33,392 nt of DNA from NCBI GenBank assembly GCA_017886375.1, contig JAGGNB010000174.1:1-33392 (forward strand), read 5' to 3'. The position numbers and the translations under genes are program-made. The notes under the pieces are model-generated. The model was given only the letters and a program-made list of their open reading frames with translations. It had not been told where the DNA came from and searched no databases. Source of the DNA: Octadecabacter sp. GTDB lineage: Bacteria; Pseudomonadota; Alphaproteobacteria; Rhodobacterales; Rhodobacteraceae. Every line of letters starts with the position of its first letter. Positions within the stretch are counted from its first letter, which is position 1. Shown here in pieces: positions 17,566 through 26,286 of this stretch.

Positions 17566-18858
17566 ATGCTTGATGCTGCCTTCTGGACCACCGTCGGTGC
17601 GATCCTGTTTCTTCTTGTGCTGTCCGGCTTCTTTTCGGGATCTGAAACCGCGCTCACGGCTGCGTCGCGCGCCAAATTGCGGGCCAATGCCGAAAAGGGC
17701 GACATCGGCGCACAAAAGGCGTTTGAAGTCACCGAAGACCGCGAGCGGCTGATCGGCTCGGTTCTGCTTGGTAACAATTTGGTTAATATCCTTGCCACAT
17801 CGCTTGCGACGACGATGTTCCTGCGCCTGTTTGGCGAAAATGGCGTGGCGTTGGCAACGATCATTATGACGCTGCTGGTGTTGGTGTTTGCCGAAGTGCT
17901 GCCCAAAACCTATGCAATCACCAACCCCGAACGCGCCGCCAGTCTTGCGGCACGCCCAATCGGTATCATTGTCACCGTCTTTGCGCCGATGGTTGCAGCG
18001 GTGCGCATGTTGGTGCGCGGCGTTCTCAGCTTGTTTGGCGTTCAGACTGACCCTGACACCAACATTCTTGCGGTGCGCGATGAAATCGCGGGTGCGTTGC
18101 AGTTGGGCCATTCCGAAGGTGTGGTCGAAAAAGAAGACCGCGACCGAATTTTGGGGGCGCTTGATCTGGCTGCACGCACAGTCGAAGAAGTCATGCTGCA
18201 CCGCAAAGAGATTGAGATGATCGACGCCGCCCTGCCCGTCGCGGAAATCCTGCGTCTGTGTCTGGACAGCAATCACACCCGCCTGCCGCTGTATCGCGAT
18301 GAGCCGGAAAATATCATCGGAACGCTGCACGCCAAAGACCTGTTGCGCGCGTTGCATAAAATGCTGGGTGATGGGCGGATTGAACCGCAAGAAATGGATG
18401 ACTTCGATATCCTGACAGTGTCGATGGCACCGTATTTCATTCCCGAAACCACGACGCTGGATGACCAGATGCGCCAGTTTCTGGCGCGGCGCACGCACTT
18501 CGCGCTGGTGGTGGACGAATATGGCACCCTGCAGGGGTTGATCACGCTCGAAGATATTCTTGAAGAGATCGTCGGCGAAATTACCGACGAATTCGACACC
18601 GACGAAGAAAACGAGGTCACGGTTGCCGAAGATGGCAGTTATACCGTCGATGGCACGATGACGATCCGCGATGTGAACCGCGCGACAGATTGGAACCTTC
18701 CCGACGATGAGGCCAACACGGTCGCGGGTCTGGTTATCCACGAAGCGCAGATGATTCCCGTTGTCGGTCAGGTGTTTAGCTTCCACGGCTTTCGGTTTGA
18801 AGTGCTGGCAAAAGACGAAAACCGGATTTCCGAATTGAAGATCGCGCCGCTGGGCTAG
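17566..18858 (+). CDS. CNNM/CorC-HlyC family membrane protein (DUF21, CBS pair, CorC domain)
   Basis: Probable Mg2+/Co2+ transport or efflux protein of 430 residues, often annotated as a hemolysin-related protein. The DUF21 membrane domain covers about residues 1-180, starting LDAAFWTTVGAILFLLVLSGFFSGSETALTAASRAK, a hallmark of the family. A pair of CBS domains follows (about 200-330; VEEVMLHRKEIEMID, TRLPLYRDEPENIIG, ALVVDEYGTLQGLITLEDILEEIVGEI), and a C-terminal CorC_HlyC domain (DGSYTVDGTMTIRDVNRATDW, FRFEVL). The start is unclear: ATG 17566 fits homology but has a poor ribosome site; TTG 17557 is in frame. The gene ends 45 bp from the convergent HerA-like gene. Confidence 0.9.
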   Translation: MLDAAFWTTVGAILFLLVLSGFFSGSETALTAASRAKLRANAEKGDIGAQKAFEVTEDRERLIGSVLLGNNLVNILATSLATTMFLRLFGENGVALATIIMTLLVLVFAEVLPKTYAITNPERAASLAARPIGIIVTVFAPMVAAVRMLVRGVLSLFGVQTDPDTNILAVRDEIAGALQLGHSEGVVEKEDRDRILGALDLAARTVEEVMLHRKEIEMIDAALPVAEILRLCLDSNHTRLPLYRDEPENIIGTLHAKDLLRALHKMLGDGRIEPQEMDDFDILTVSMAPYFIPETTTLDDQMRQFLARRTHFALVVDEYGTLQGLITLEDILEEIVGEITDEFDTDEENEVTVAEDGSYTVDGTMTIRDVNRATDWNLPDDEANTVAGLVIHEAQMIPVVGQVFSFHGFRFEVLAKDENRISELKIAPLG

Positions 18859-18903
18859 CAGCGGTCCGCAAAACGTGGCTAAGCGCCAATGCGAGGCGCC
18901 ATG

Positions 18904-20457
18904 TTACCGCCCGCGAAATAGCCCACCCAAAATGCCGCGCACGATGCGCCGCCCTGTGGTGCCTTTCAATTCTTTCGCAACAACCGTCGCAATCGCGCCG
19001 CCCCAGCTGTCGTCAGACTTGGTTGATCTGCGACTGGTTGAGCGTTCAACATCACGGCCCGTGTAGCGACGCCCTTGACGGTGTTCGCGCTCCTCCGCGT
19101 CCAGCTTTTCTTCTTCACCTTCCGCTTTTTCTGCCGCTTGCGCCGCAGCGCCCGCGCGCTTGGCGAGCATCTCAGCCGCGGAATCGCGATCCAGTCGTGC
19201 GTCGTATTTGCCCGCCATTGGCGACGCGGCCATAAGCGTCGCGCGTTCAGCTTTGGTAATTGGGCCCAGCTGCGATGACGGCGGGCGGATCAAGGTACGC
19301 TCAACAATTCCGGGCACGCCTTTGTCGATCAGCATTGATGTCACGGCCTCACCTGTGCCGACCTCGCGGATGGCCTGCGCGGTGTCGAATTTCGGGTTCG
19401 GGCGGTAGGTCGCGGCGGCCTGTTTTAGCGCCTTTTGATCGTTTGCGGTAAACGCCCGCAGTGCGTGTTGCACGCGGTTGCCAAGTTGTCCCAGCACGTC
19501 TTCGGGGACATCGGACGGGTTCTGGGTGATGAAATACACGCCGACGCCCTTGGACCTGATCAACCGCGCGACCTGTTCGACCTTGTCGATCAGCGCTTTG
19601 GGGGCGTCATCAAACAGCAAATGCGCCTCGTCAAAGAAGAACACGAGCTTGGGTTTGTCGGGGTTGCCGACCTCTGGAAGTTCTTCAAACAGTTCCGACA
19701 AAAGCCACAGCAGGAATGTGGCATAAAGTTTCGGGGACGCCATCAGCTTGTCAGACGCAAGGATATTGATCCGGCCCTGTCCCGCGTGCGGTCCATCCGT
19801 TTCGGTCGCGATGATGTCGCTCAAATCCAGCGCCGGTTCACCAAACATCCCCGCGCCACCCTGATTTTCGAGCACCAGCAATTGCCGCTGAATAGCACCG
19901 ACCGACGATGTCGCCACATTGCCATAGCGCAAGGATAGGTCTTTGGCATTTTGCCCGACCCAGACCAGCAGCGCCTGCAAATCCTCAAGGTCCAGCAGCG
20001 GCAGCCCGTCTTCGTCCGCCACGCGGAACGCGACGTTCAACACACCTTCTTGTGCGCCCGACAGTCCCATCAGGTTGGACAACAACAGCGGGCCCATTTC
20101 TGCGACGGTCGTGCGGATCGGGTGGCCCTGTTCGCCAAAAAGGTCCCAGAACGTGACGGGAAAAGCAGAATATTGCAGATCCAACCCGATGGTCGCGGCG
20201 CGTTTCATAAAGGGGTCGTGCAATTTAAAATCTGCGCTGCCGGATTTGGCCAAGCCGGACAGATCGCCCTTCACGTCAGACAAGAACACAGGAACACCAA
20301 TAGCCGAAAACCCCTCGGCAAGAATTTGCAGAGTCACTGTTTTTCCGGTGCCCGTGGCCCCCGCGATCAACCCGTGGCGATTGGCATATTGCAACAGCAG
20401 CTCTTGCGCGTCACCGTAATCATCACCACCGCCACCCATGAAAATTCCGTCGCTCAT
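18904..20457 (-). CDS. HerA-like ATPase (DUF853 family)
   Basis: A 517-residue P-loop ATPase of the FtsK/HerA superfamily, related to E. coli YjgR. Walker A GATGTGKT lies at residues 33-40, [14 protein letters not shown] follows, and a Walker B type strand [17 protein letters not shown] occurs near the middle, with the sensor-like [29 protein letters not shown] and an arginine-rich C-terminal tail ([18 protein letters not shown]). The biological role of this family is not settled. The ATG at 20457 has AGGA 9 bp upstream; a TTG two codons earlier is less likely. No nuclease partner (NurA-like) is adjacent, so a HerA-NurA repair unit or a defence island is not supported here. Confidence 0.9.
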   Translation of the reverse strand: MSDGIFMGGGGDDYGDAQELLLQYANRHGLIAGATGTGKTVTLQILAEGFSAIGVPVFLSDVKGDLSGLAKSGSADFKLHDPFMKRAATIGLDLQYSAFPVTFWDLFGEQGHPIRTTVAEMGPLLLSNLMGLSGAQEGVLNVAFRVADEDGLPLLDLEDLQALLVWVGQNAKDLSLRYGNVATSSVGAIQRQLLVLENQGGAGMFGEPALDLSDIIATETDGPHAGQGRINILASDKLMASPKLYATFLLWLLSELFEELPEVGNPDKPKLVFFFDEAHLLFDDAPKALIDKVEQVARLIRSKGVGVYFITQNPSDVPEDVLGQLGNRVQHALRAFTANDQKALKQAAATYRPNPKFDTAQAIREVGTGEAVTSMLIDKGVPGIVERTLIRPPSSQLGPITKAERATLMAASPMAGKYDARLDRDSAAEMLAKRAGAAAQAAEKAEGEEEKLDAEEREHRQGRRYTGRDVERSTSRRSTKSDDSWGGAIATVVAKELKGTTGRRIVRGILGGLFRGR

Positions 20458-20514
20458 CGCCAATGTCCTATTCTGGGGCAGACATCTGCACTGTCCCGCT
20501 TTTGTTCCGCTTTA

Positions 20515-20520
20515 ATTATA
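20515..20520 (-). promoter_or_regulatory. Possible -10 box for the HerA-like gene
   Basis: A perfect TATAAT on the minus strand lies about 58 bp before the ATG at 20457. No good -35 hexamer is found 16-18 bp upstream, so this is only suggestive. Confidence 0.3.
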
Positions 20521-20728
20521 GGCCAAAGTACATCCTTAACCTTTCTGGGCCAGTATATTCGTATCGACACCGCAAATGTTCTCCTGCGGCGTTGCAGACG
20601 CCCTCCTTAACGAATGTGTCGCGCCTTAGGTTTATATCTAGGGCGCGGCCCTTTTTGGGTGTTCCGGTCATCTCTCATTAACAAAAAAACCAATAAACAG
20701 ACTTGTCGGTATCGTGATAACGACCCTG

Positions 20729-20757
20729 TTGACGGGTTGCGTTCCAATCCGTAGCGT
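20729..20757 (+). promoter_or_regulatory. Possible promoter of a small RNA
   Basis: TTGACG (20729-20734), 17-bp spacer, TAGCGT (20752-20757). The -35 box is strong and the -10 box is weak. Transcription would start near 20764 and reach the terminator at 20800-20822 after about 60 nt. Confidence 0.4.
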
Positions 20758-20763
20758 AGCCAA

Positions 20764-20824
20764 AATAAGTCGGCTAAGTCCGATAGGGAGAAGACGAAGA
20801 AGGGCCTTTGCGGGCCCTTTTTCT
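20764..20824 (+). ncRNA. Candidate small RNA of about 60 nt
   Basis: The segment between a promoter-like sequence and an intrinsic terminator has no coding gene. It contains a small hairpin, TCGG (20770-20773) and CCGA (20780-20783) with loop CTAAGT, then a purine-rich stretch GATAGGGAGAAGACGAAG, then the terminator stem. That is the architecture of a trans-acting small RNA, with an open purine-rich region able to pair with targets. It could instead be a transcript attenuated ahead of the IalB-like gene. I do not recognise a known family. Confidence 0.35.
20800..20822 (+). terminator. Intrinsic terminator in the gap before the IalB-like gene
   Basis: Stem AAGGGCC (20800-20806) and GGCCCTT (20813-20819) with loop TTTGCG, followed to give a run of five T (20818-20822). 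It has no coding gene upstream on the same strand within this window: the nearest upstream ORF on the plus strand ends at 18858. Confidence 0.75.
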
Positions 20825-20977
20825 ATGGTACAACGGTTATTTCTTATCGTTGGATGCGGCATCAACGGCGTCACCTGCCCCGCTTAGGCCATGCTTTGCC
20901 GACGACAGCTTTTGCCCTGACACTGCTGAAAACCCGTGCTAAGCGTCGCGCAACAACAGATATTATTGGAGAAGCTC

Positions 20978-21646
20978 ATGACCTTTTACACCGCATCAAT
21001 TTCCAGAACTTTGAGCGCAACTGCCTTGGTCTGCGTCCTTGGCGCATCGGCTTTCGCGCAGGAAACAACCGACGAAACGCTGGTTGATCCCAGTGCTGCG
21101 ACAGGCGAAGAGCAGCCACAAAGCGTGTTTAACATGGGCGAGAACGTCGACGAAAATGGTGATCCGATCGCGTCAGACGAGGCCTTACCGCAAGACCCCC
21201 AACCGGGCCAGCAATACCTGAGCGAAGTGTTCGGCGACTGGGCGCTGCGCTGCCTGAAGGTAGAAGAAGGTGAAGACCCCTGCCAGATGTATCAATTGTT
21301 GAGTGATGCAGAGGGCAATGCGGTCGCTGAAATCGCTATCGTTTCGCTGCCAGACTCAGGGAATGCTGTTGCAGGTGCAACGATCGTGGCACCCCTTGAA
21401 ACACTGCTGACCGAACAGATCACCCTGCGGGTGGATGGCGGGCAGGCCCGCCGGTTCCCGTTCAATTTTTGCAACGTCGGCGGGTGCGTCACGCGCCTTG
21501 GCCTCACAGAAGAAGACTTGGCGCTCTTTCGGCGCGGCGCGACCGCCACGCTGAGCATGGTTCCAGCCGCCGCCCCTGATCAAATTGTGACAGTGACCAT
21601 GTCGCTTTCAGGTTTCACGGCGGCCTACACTGCAGCGTCGCAATAA
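20978..21646 (+). CDS. Invasion-associated locus B (IalB)-like exported protein
   Basis: A 222-residue protein with a signal peptide (MTFYTASISRTLSATALVCVLGASAFA, cleavage before QETTD), an acidic low-complexity segment to about residue 80, then the IalB domain: VFGDWALRCL, EEGEDPCQMYQLLSD, FPFNFCNVGGCVTRLGLT. The four cysteines (RCL, PCQ, FCN, GCV) are the usual disulfide-forming set of this family. IalB proteins are periplasmic or surface-exposed in Alphaproteobacteria; the name comes from Bartonella, and in free-living species the role is unknown. The ATG at 20978 has GGAG 8 bp upstream; an earlier in-frame start at 20936 is less likely. Confidence 0.88.
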   Translation: MTFYTASISRTLSATALVCVLGASAFAQETTDETLVDPSAATGEEQPQSVFNMGENVDENGDPIASDEALPQDPQPGQQYLSEVFGDWALRCLKVEEGEDPCQMYQLLSDAEGNAVAEIAIVSLPDSGNAVAGATIVAPLETLLTEQITLRVDGGQARRFPFNFCNVGGCVTRLGLTEEDLALFRRGATATLSMVPAAAPDQIVTVTMSLSGFTAAYTAASQ

Positions 21647-21670
21647 GTCGTCTTAAACCAAAGACCCACG

Positions 21671-21702
21671 AAACGCCGCCCGATCTGTTTGGGGCGGCGT
21701 TT
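21671..21702 (+). terminator. Terminator after the IalB-like gene
   Basis: An 11-bp perfect stem AAACGCCGCCC (21671-21681) / GGGCGGCGTTT (21692-21702) with a 10-base loop lies 24 bp after the stop codon and just before the end of the convergent ketoacyl synthase gene. The A/T ends make it suitable for both directions. Confidence 0.8.
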
Positions 21703-21707
21703 TGCGT

Positions 21708-22916
21708 TTAGGCTGATTTGAGGGCGATAACCGCGTTCAACCCGCCAAACGCAAAGGCATTTGACAGAACCGCAGTGACCTTCGCCTCGCGCGCCACATT
21801 CGGCACAACATCGAGCGCGCATTCGGGGTCCGGTTCTTCGTAACCAATTGTCGGCGCGATGATTCCGTCGCGAAGGGCCATGATACAGGCCAGCAATTCA
21901 ACAGCGCCAGTGCCACCTATCAGGTGACCATGCATGGATTTGGTGCTGGAAATCATCAGATTGTCAGCGTGGGCCCCAAAGACATCCGCAACAGCTGCGC
22001 ATTCGGTTTTATCGTTTGCCGCCGTTCCGGTTCCGTGTGCGTTGATGTAGCCCACGTCTTCGCGGTTGAATTTGGCATCCGTCAGGGCGCCTGCAATGGC
22101 GCGTGCAGCACCTTGTTTGGACGGCGTCACGATGTCGGACGCATCCGAACACATGGAAAACCCTGCGACTTCGGCTAAGATGGTAGCGCCACGTTTCAAT
22201 GCGTGATCGCGGTCCTCAAATACAAACACGCCCGCGCCCTCGCCCTGAACCATGCCGTTGCGGGTGGCGGAAAACGGGCGACATGCGTCCTTGGACATCA
22301 CCCGCAGACCTTCCCACGCTTTTACGCCGCCAAAACACAGCATGGATTCAGACCCGCCCGTGACCATCACATCCGCCATGCCAGACCGGATCATATAGAA
22401 CGCCTGCCCCATTGCATGATTGGACGACGCGCAGGCGGTGGCGACGGTAAATGACGGGCCGCGCAGGTTATATTGCATCGACACATGCGACGCGGCGGCG
22501 TTGTTCATCAACTTGGGGACGATGAACGGATGAACGCGGTTTTTACCCTCTTCGTAGACGGCGCGGTAGTTTTCGTCTTGCGTGTTCAACCCGCCACCAG
22601 ACGTGCCCAACACAACGCCGGACCGATCCGCCAGCGCACCCGAAAATGTCAGCCCCGCTTCGCCAATCGCTTGCGCGGCGGCGAGCAGGGTAAATTGGGT
22701 GAACCGATCATACAGGCTGATCTGTTGGCGGTTAAAATGGGTCTGTTCATCATAATCCGTCACCTGCCCGCCGATTTTGATGGCGAGCCGATCCACATCG
22801 CGAATGTTAAGCGGCCCGATGCCGCACCGCCCTTCGCGCATGGCCTCGAGCGTTGTGGCAACATCGTGCCCCAAAGCGTTGATTGTGCCAGAACCGGTGA
22901 TGACAACCCGCCTCAC
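21708..22916 (-). CDS. Beta-ketoacyl-ACP synthase, NodE/FabF type
   Basis: A 402-residue condensing enzyme that elongates an acyl chain held on an acyl carrier protein. The catalytic triad is complete: C162 (ATACASSNHAMG), H293 (NAHGTGT) and H330 (KSMHGHLIGG). The C-terminal half, with EVAGFSMCSDASDIVTPS, HGTGTAANDKTE and LSNAFAFGGLNAV, resembles NodE of rhizobia as I remember it more than housekeeping FabF. The start is a GTG that overlaps the stop of the adjacent acyl carrier protein gene by 4 nt (GTGA), so the two are a functional pair. The product may be a special acyl chain for lipid A or another envelope lipid; this is an inference from the adjacent lpxD. Confidence 0.92.
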   Translation of the reverse strand: MRRVVITGSGTINALGHDVATTLEAMREGRCGIGPLNIRDVDRLAIKIGGQVTDYDEQTHFNRQQISLYDRFTQFTLLAAAQAIGEAGLTFSGALADRSGVVLGTSGGGLNTQDENYRAVYEEGKNRVHPFIVPKLMNNAAASHVSMQYNLRGPSFTVATACASSNHAMGQAFYMIRSGMADVMVTGGSESMLCFGGVKAWEGLRVMSKDACRPFSATRNGMVQGEGAGVFVFEDRDHALKRGATILAEVAGFSMCSDASDIVTPSKQGAARAIAGALTDAKFNREDVGYINAHGTGTAANDKTECAAVADVFGAHADNLMISSTKSMHGHLIGGTGAVELLACIMALRDGIIAPTIGYEEPDPECALDVVPNVAREAKVTAVLSNAFAFGGLNAVIALKSA

Positions 22917-23170
22917 GTTTGGTCCTGCACCAGCGTTTGCACCGCTTTGATGATGGACCCGACCGTCGTGATATCGAAATCGCCACCGCTTGGGTCATTG
23001 GCATTGAACGGCACGGTGATATCAAAGGCCTCCTCGATGGCAAAAATGCTCTCGACCAAGCCCAAGCTGTCTATGCCAAGGTCTTCTAATGTGTGATCAA
23101 TTTTGACGTCGCTGGGTTGCAGCAATGCCTGTTGCGCAATAATTTCAATTACTTGTGCGGTAATATTCAT
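22913..23170 (-). CDS. Acyl carrier protein, specialised (NodF-like)
   Basis: An 85-residue acyl carrier protein. The phosphopantetheine attachment site is S35 in LGIDSLGLVESIF. It is not the housekeeping AcpP: the helix II region and the FDITVPFNANDPSGGDFDITTVGSIIKAV segment differ, and a longer acidic loop lies before the last helix. The LGIDSLGL motif and closing DITTVGSIIKAV are reminiscent of NodF. It lies 66 bp after lpxD and overlaps the ketoacyl synthase gene by 4 nt, so the carrier and its condensing enzyme are made together. Confidence 0.9.
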   Translation of the reverse strand: MNITAQVIEIIAQQALLQPSDVKIDHTLEDLGIDSLGLVESIFAIEEAFDITVPFNANDPSGGDFDITTVGSIIKAVQTLVQDQT

Positions 23171-23236
23171 CCAAGATCACCCATGTCTGTCCGATCTATT
23201 GCTTGATGTACTGCGCGCACGCAGGTTTTGGAACCG

Positions 23237-24283
23237 CTATGACTTTGTCAAACGCCGGACGGCCTTCAGGCCGGCGCGGTATTCGTGGCTGGGTTGGGCC
23301 GGATAGCCCGATACAAAAATACCATCTGCGATGTTGGCCAAAACGCCAGCGCCCCCACCAACAACAACATCGCGGCCAACTGTCAAATTGTCCGCCACGC
23401 CGGATTGTCCGCCCATGATCACCCGCGCGCCCAATACCGACGACCCAGCGACAGCCGTTTGCGCACACAAAAGGCAGTCTTCGCCAAGAATGACGTTGTG
23501 CGCGATCTGCACGAGGTTGTCGATCTTGACGCCATTTCCGATCCGCGTCGCGCGAACGGTGCCAGCATCAACCGTCGAATTGGCACCAATTTCAACGTTG
23601 TCACCGATCTCGACCCCGCCAAGGGAATGGATGCGATGCCATGTGCCATCCATCGGTTCAAGCGCGACACCGGGTCGCGAGCGCACGGCGCGCTCTACGT
23701 TGGATGGCCCACTTGTGGTAAATGAAAACCCGTCACTGCCAATGATGGCCCCGGCTTGCGCGATAAACCCGTCCCCGATGAACACCCGCGCGCCGATTTT
23801 CACCCCTGCATGGAGGGTGCAGCTTGCGCCAATGACGGTCTCAGCCCCGATGGACACGTGTGGTGCGATCCGCGCGTTTGGCCCAACCCGCGCCTGCGCG
23901 CCAATGACCACGAACGGACCGATCTGTGCGCCATCGCCAATGCTTGCGGTGTCATCAATCACAGCACTCGGATGGATGAAAGGTTCGCCTGAAAACGCAA
24001 GGCTGTCGTCCATGGCCTGGGTCAATCCCGCCATTGCAAGCCGGCTGTGCGGGGCGACGATTGCGCCATCAAGCCCAAGTGCGTCCAGATCAGCGCCAGC
24101 CCAAACCACGGCTGCACGCGCCGCCGATGCCTTTAGCTGCTCGGCGAATTTGGGCGCGACGGCCAGCGCCAGATCCCCGGCGCGTGCTTCCAATGGCTCC
24201 GCCAAGCGGTCCACCAAAAGCGATGCGTCGCCAAGGGTTTCAGCCCCAAGCGACGCAGCAAGATCTCTCAAAGTTTGTGGCAT
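23237..24283 (-). CDS. lpxD: UDP-3-O-(3-hydroxyacyl)glucosamine N-acyltransferase
   Basis: Third step of lipid A synthesis: transfers a 3-hydroxyacyl chain from ACP to the amino group of UDP-3-O-acylglucosamine. The N-terminal domain (about 1-100, ending [16 protein letters not shown]) is followed by a long left-handed beta-helix of hexapeptide repeats (for example [20 protein letters not shown]), with the catalytic His at 262 in QIAHNV. The C-terminus [19 protein letters not shown] is typical. Length 348 is normal. It sits between an L,D-transpeptidase gene and the acyl carrier protein/ketoacyl synthase pair, not beside bamA, fabZ and lpxA as in many Gram-negatives. Confidence 0.95.
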   Translation of the reverse strand: MPQTLRDLAASLGAETLGDASLLVDRLAEPLEARAGDLALAVAPKFAEQLKASAARAAVVWAGADLDALGLDGAIVAPHSRLAMAGLTQAMDDSLAFSGEPFIHPSAVIDDTASIGDGAQIGPFVVIGAQARVGPNARIAPHVSIGAETVIGASCTLHAGVKIGARVFIGDGFIAQAGAIIGSDGFSFTTSGPSNVERAVRSRPGVALEPMDGTWHRIHSLGGVEIGDNVEIGANSTVDAGTVRATRIGNGVKIDNLVQIAHNVILGEDCLLCAQTAVAGSSVLGARVIMGGQSGVADNLTVGRDVVVGGGAGVLANIADGIFVSGYPAQPSHEYRAGLKAVRRLTKS

Positions 24284-24321
24284 ATCATCCCCAATCCGGG
24301 CCCCTGAAGTCAGGGAATGAT

Positions 24322-25929
24322 TTACCCGCCAATTGCGCGAACAGCCACCCCTTCGTTTGCCAATGCATTCCAGATGCGGCTGTCACGGTCGTAAACGTCA
24401 CGGCGAAAGTTCAACTGACCCGTCGTGTGCGTAAACGCCGTGCGATACACCAAGTGGACCGGAACCGGTTCGTCAAGGTTAACGCGGGTTTCTCTGCCTG
24501 TGCTCAAGTACGACTGAAAAACGCCTTCTGGGTCGTTTTCTTGTGCCGCCAACAATGCATAGGCAAAATCAAACGGGTCGTTCAGACGGATGCAGCCATG
24601 GCTAAACGCGCGGACTTCGCGGCCAAACAACGACTTTGCGGGCGTGTCGTGCAGGTAGATATTGTACTGGTTGGGAAAGATGAATTTCACCAAACCAAGG
24701 GCATTGCCGCGACTGGGCGGCTGGCGCATTGAATAAGGGAACGTTCGGGAATTGAACTGGCTGAAATTTACGTTGCTGCGGTTTATGGCGCGGCCATTGC
24801 GATCGGTGATTTCGATGTGGCTGACCGCGTTGCGGTTGCTTTGCAGCGCTGGCAGATATTCATTCACGATGATGGAACGCGGGACATACCAGCTGGGGTT
24901 GATAACCATAAATTCCATGACGTCGGAAAATTCAGGGGTCTGGCGGTCGCTGACAGTGGCACCGATGACCGAACGGGTCTGAAACGTGACGCGGTCATTG
25001 TCCATGATTGCAGCAGAAAAATCAACGAGGTTGACCCAAACGTGGCGTTCCCCCCGTGGGCGGTTCATCCAACGTTCGCGTTCCATCGCAACGATGATCT
25101 GTTGCAAACGGCTGGCGGCGGGCACGTTAATCTCTGTCAGGGTTCCGGCACCTGCTTCACCGTCCTCAGTCAGGCCATGGGCCTGCTGGAACCGCTGAAC
25201 CGCCGCTTGAATCGTCGCGTCATAGGTTTGCGTCGCGGAGCGTTCCATATACCCCATGGCAACCAAGCGGTCGCGTAACGCCACAACCGCCACGCCCGAT
25301 GCCCCAACAGTGAGACTGCCAGATGGGACAGCCGGACCCCAACCGCCCTGCGCCAAAAGACGTTCAAGGGACATCTTTTCGCGCAACAGGCGGGCATATT
25401 CCGGAGAATTTGGCGGTAAACTGGCGAGGTAGGATGCCGGCGTGCTGGCAGCAAACCCCTGCAGATATCCAAGCCGTGAGCGCAGCGGCACTTCGCGACG
25501 AATTTCGGACACAACGCTTCTTGGAGTCAGGATGCCGGTCTGAACGTCACGCGCATACGACAAAAACAGGCGCGACATTTCAACTTCCATCGCGCCCTTT
25601 TCGGCAGGCGTGCTGGCGGCCTGCAATCGGGCCATCAATGCGTCTGGATCATATTCAGCGGCAGGCAAGCCGTGATCTCCGGCGCCCGCAAAGGCCCCCA
25701 ACAACGCATTGCGGCGTGCGCGGTCGCGTCCGGTGGTGCCTGTCCATATGCCTTCAAATTCGCGCCCACGATAAAATTCAGCCAATACGTCGTCGCGTGC
25801 GGCCCCCTCAGCGACAGCTTGGCGGAACGCTGTGGTCTGTGCCGTCGCAATTTGTGGCGCTGCAGCAAAGGACAAAACAATCGCCAAAAGCGCAAAAGCA
25901 CGCAGGAATAGGTGGTTAAAGGTCGGCAT
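24322..25929 (-). CDS. L,D-transpeptidase with peptidoglycan-binding domain (YcbB/LdtD type)
   Basis: A 535-residue periplasmic enzyme that forms 3-3 cross-links between meso-diaminopimelate residues of peptidoglycan, or attaches proteins to it. Signal peptide to about residue 30 ([19 protein letters not shown]), a helical scaffold region to about 200, a peptidoglycan-binding domain at 206-266 ([37 protein letters not shown]), and the YkuD catalytic domain at about 297-475 with the catalytic C446 in SHGCIRLND and the upstream IYLHDTP motif. The domain order matches LdtD/YcbB of E. coli. GGGGGA lies before the ATG. lpxD follows after 38 bp, probably in the same transcript. A DUF882 peptidase gene is divergent. 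Confidence 0.95.
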   Translation of the reverse strand: MPTFNHLFLRAFALLAIVLSFAAAPQIATAQTTAFRQAVAEGAARDDVLAEFYRGREFEGIWTGTTGRDRARRNALLGAFAGAGDHGLPAAEYDPDALMARLQAASTPAEKGAMEVEMSRLFLSYARDVQTGILTPRSVVSEIRREVPLRSRLGYLQGFAASTPASYLASLPPNSPEYARLLREKMSLERLLAQGGWGPAVPSGSLTVGASGVAVVALRDRLVAMGYMERSATQTYDATIQAAVQRFQQAHGLTEDGEAGAGTLTEINVPAASRLQQIIVAMERERWMNRPRGERHVWVNLVDFSAAIMDNDRVTFQTRSVIGATVSDRQTPEFSDVMEFMVINPSWYVPRSIIVNEYLPALQSNRNAVSHIEITDRNGRAINRSNVNFSQFNSRTFPYSMRQPPSRGNALGLVKFIFPNQYNIYLHDTPAKSLFGREVRAFSHGCIRLNDPFDFAYALLAAQENDPEGVFQSYLSTGRETRVNLDEPVPVHLVYRTAFTHTTGQLNFRRDVYDRDSRIWNALANEGVAVRAIGG

Positions 25930-26286
25930 CAGGTCCCCCAGGAACAGTCTTGCCCTACGAACACGCGGGCTTAAGAGAAATTTTATTGTGGTTTTATGAA
26001 TCAGGCAGCAGGTGTGGTTAGTCTATTCACAAACGCGCTATGACGCGAATTGGTTTCAAACCGTCCCCGTGGCACCGCAATAATGGCGTGCACAAATGCA
26101 ACAACGTCGCGAATGCACACAAATTGCGCAAAGTTTCGCCTATTTCCCCCTGTTAATCACCCCAATTGATCGCAGGGCTTGGTCCACGAATCATTTTGTG
26201 GCATAGAGCAGGTGCATCCGGGGATGGAATGGCAGAAACGCCCGTGAAAACACGGGATTACAGGTACGTGACGGGACAGTGCTAAC
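25930..26286. other. 357-bp divergent promoter region between L,D-transpeptidase and DUF882 peptidase
   Basis: It holds no coding gene. On the plus strand a weak promoter-like pair is visible (TTGGTC, 17-bp spacer, CATAGA) about 80 bp before the peptidase gene. A perfect hairpin lies at 26241-26256. No promoter stands out on the minus strand apart from an AT-rich patch around 25978-25998. Confidence 0.45.
26241..26256 (+). repeat. Perfect hairpin upstream of the DUF882 peptidase gene
   Basis: CCCGTG and CACGGG with loop AAAA, 30 bp before the ATG at 26287. It would form a short stable stem in the 5' leader, or serve as a dimeric protein site. No function is known. Confidence 0.4.

Larger units (their letters stand above)
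20458..20977. other. 520-bp intergenic region between the HerA-like gene and the IalB-like gene
   Basis: No convincing protein gene is present. It contains the reverse-strand TATAAT at 20515-20520, a GGCGT/ACGCC hairpin at 20588-20602, a weak 5-bp hairpin followed by TTTTT at 20640-20656, and the promoter-terminator unit at 20729-20822 listed separately. After the terminator, 20823-20977 is probably the upstream region of the IalB-like gene. Confidence 0.5.

Noticed and set aside
17530-18786. 418-codon minus-strand ORF
   Set aside because: Shadow of the CorC/HlyC gene; rich in His, Gln and Asn without recognisable motifs.
18883-18899. GCGCC/GGCGC hairpin between convergent genes
   Set aside because: Only a 5-bp stem with a 7-base loop and no T-run; too weak to call a terminator.
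18904-20457. HerA-like ATPase as part of a defence island
   Set aside because: No nuclease, Sir2 or other partner is adjacent; neighbours are housekeeping or envelope genes.
20668-20874. 68-codon minus-strand ORF in the 20.7 kb gap
   Set aside because: No ribosome site, no homology I recognise, and it covers the promoter-terminator unit of the opposite strand.
20717-20887. Lipoprotein-like frame containing LLTGC
   Set aside because: It opens with a GTG lacking a ribosome site, has only a very short hydrophobic stretch before the Cys, runs through an intrinsic terminator and is arginine-rich without any recognisable domain.
23331-24320. 329-codon plus-strand ORF
   Set aside because: Shadow of lpxD; composition is Ala/Pro/Ser-rich with no domain, while the minus strand gives a complete LpxD.
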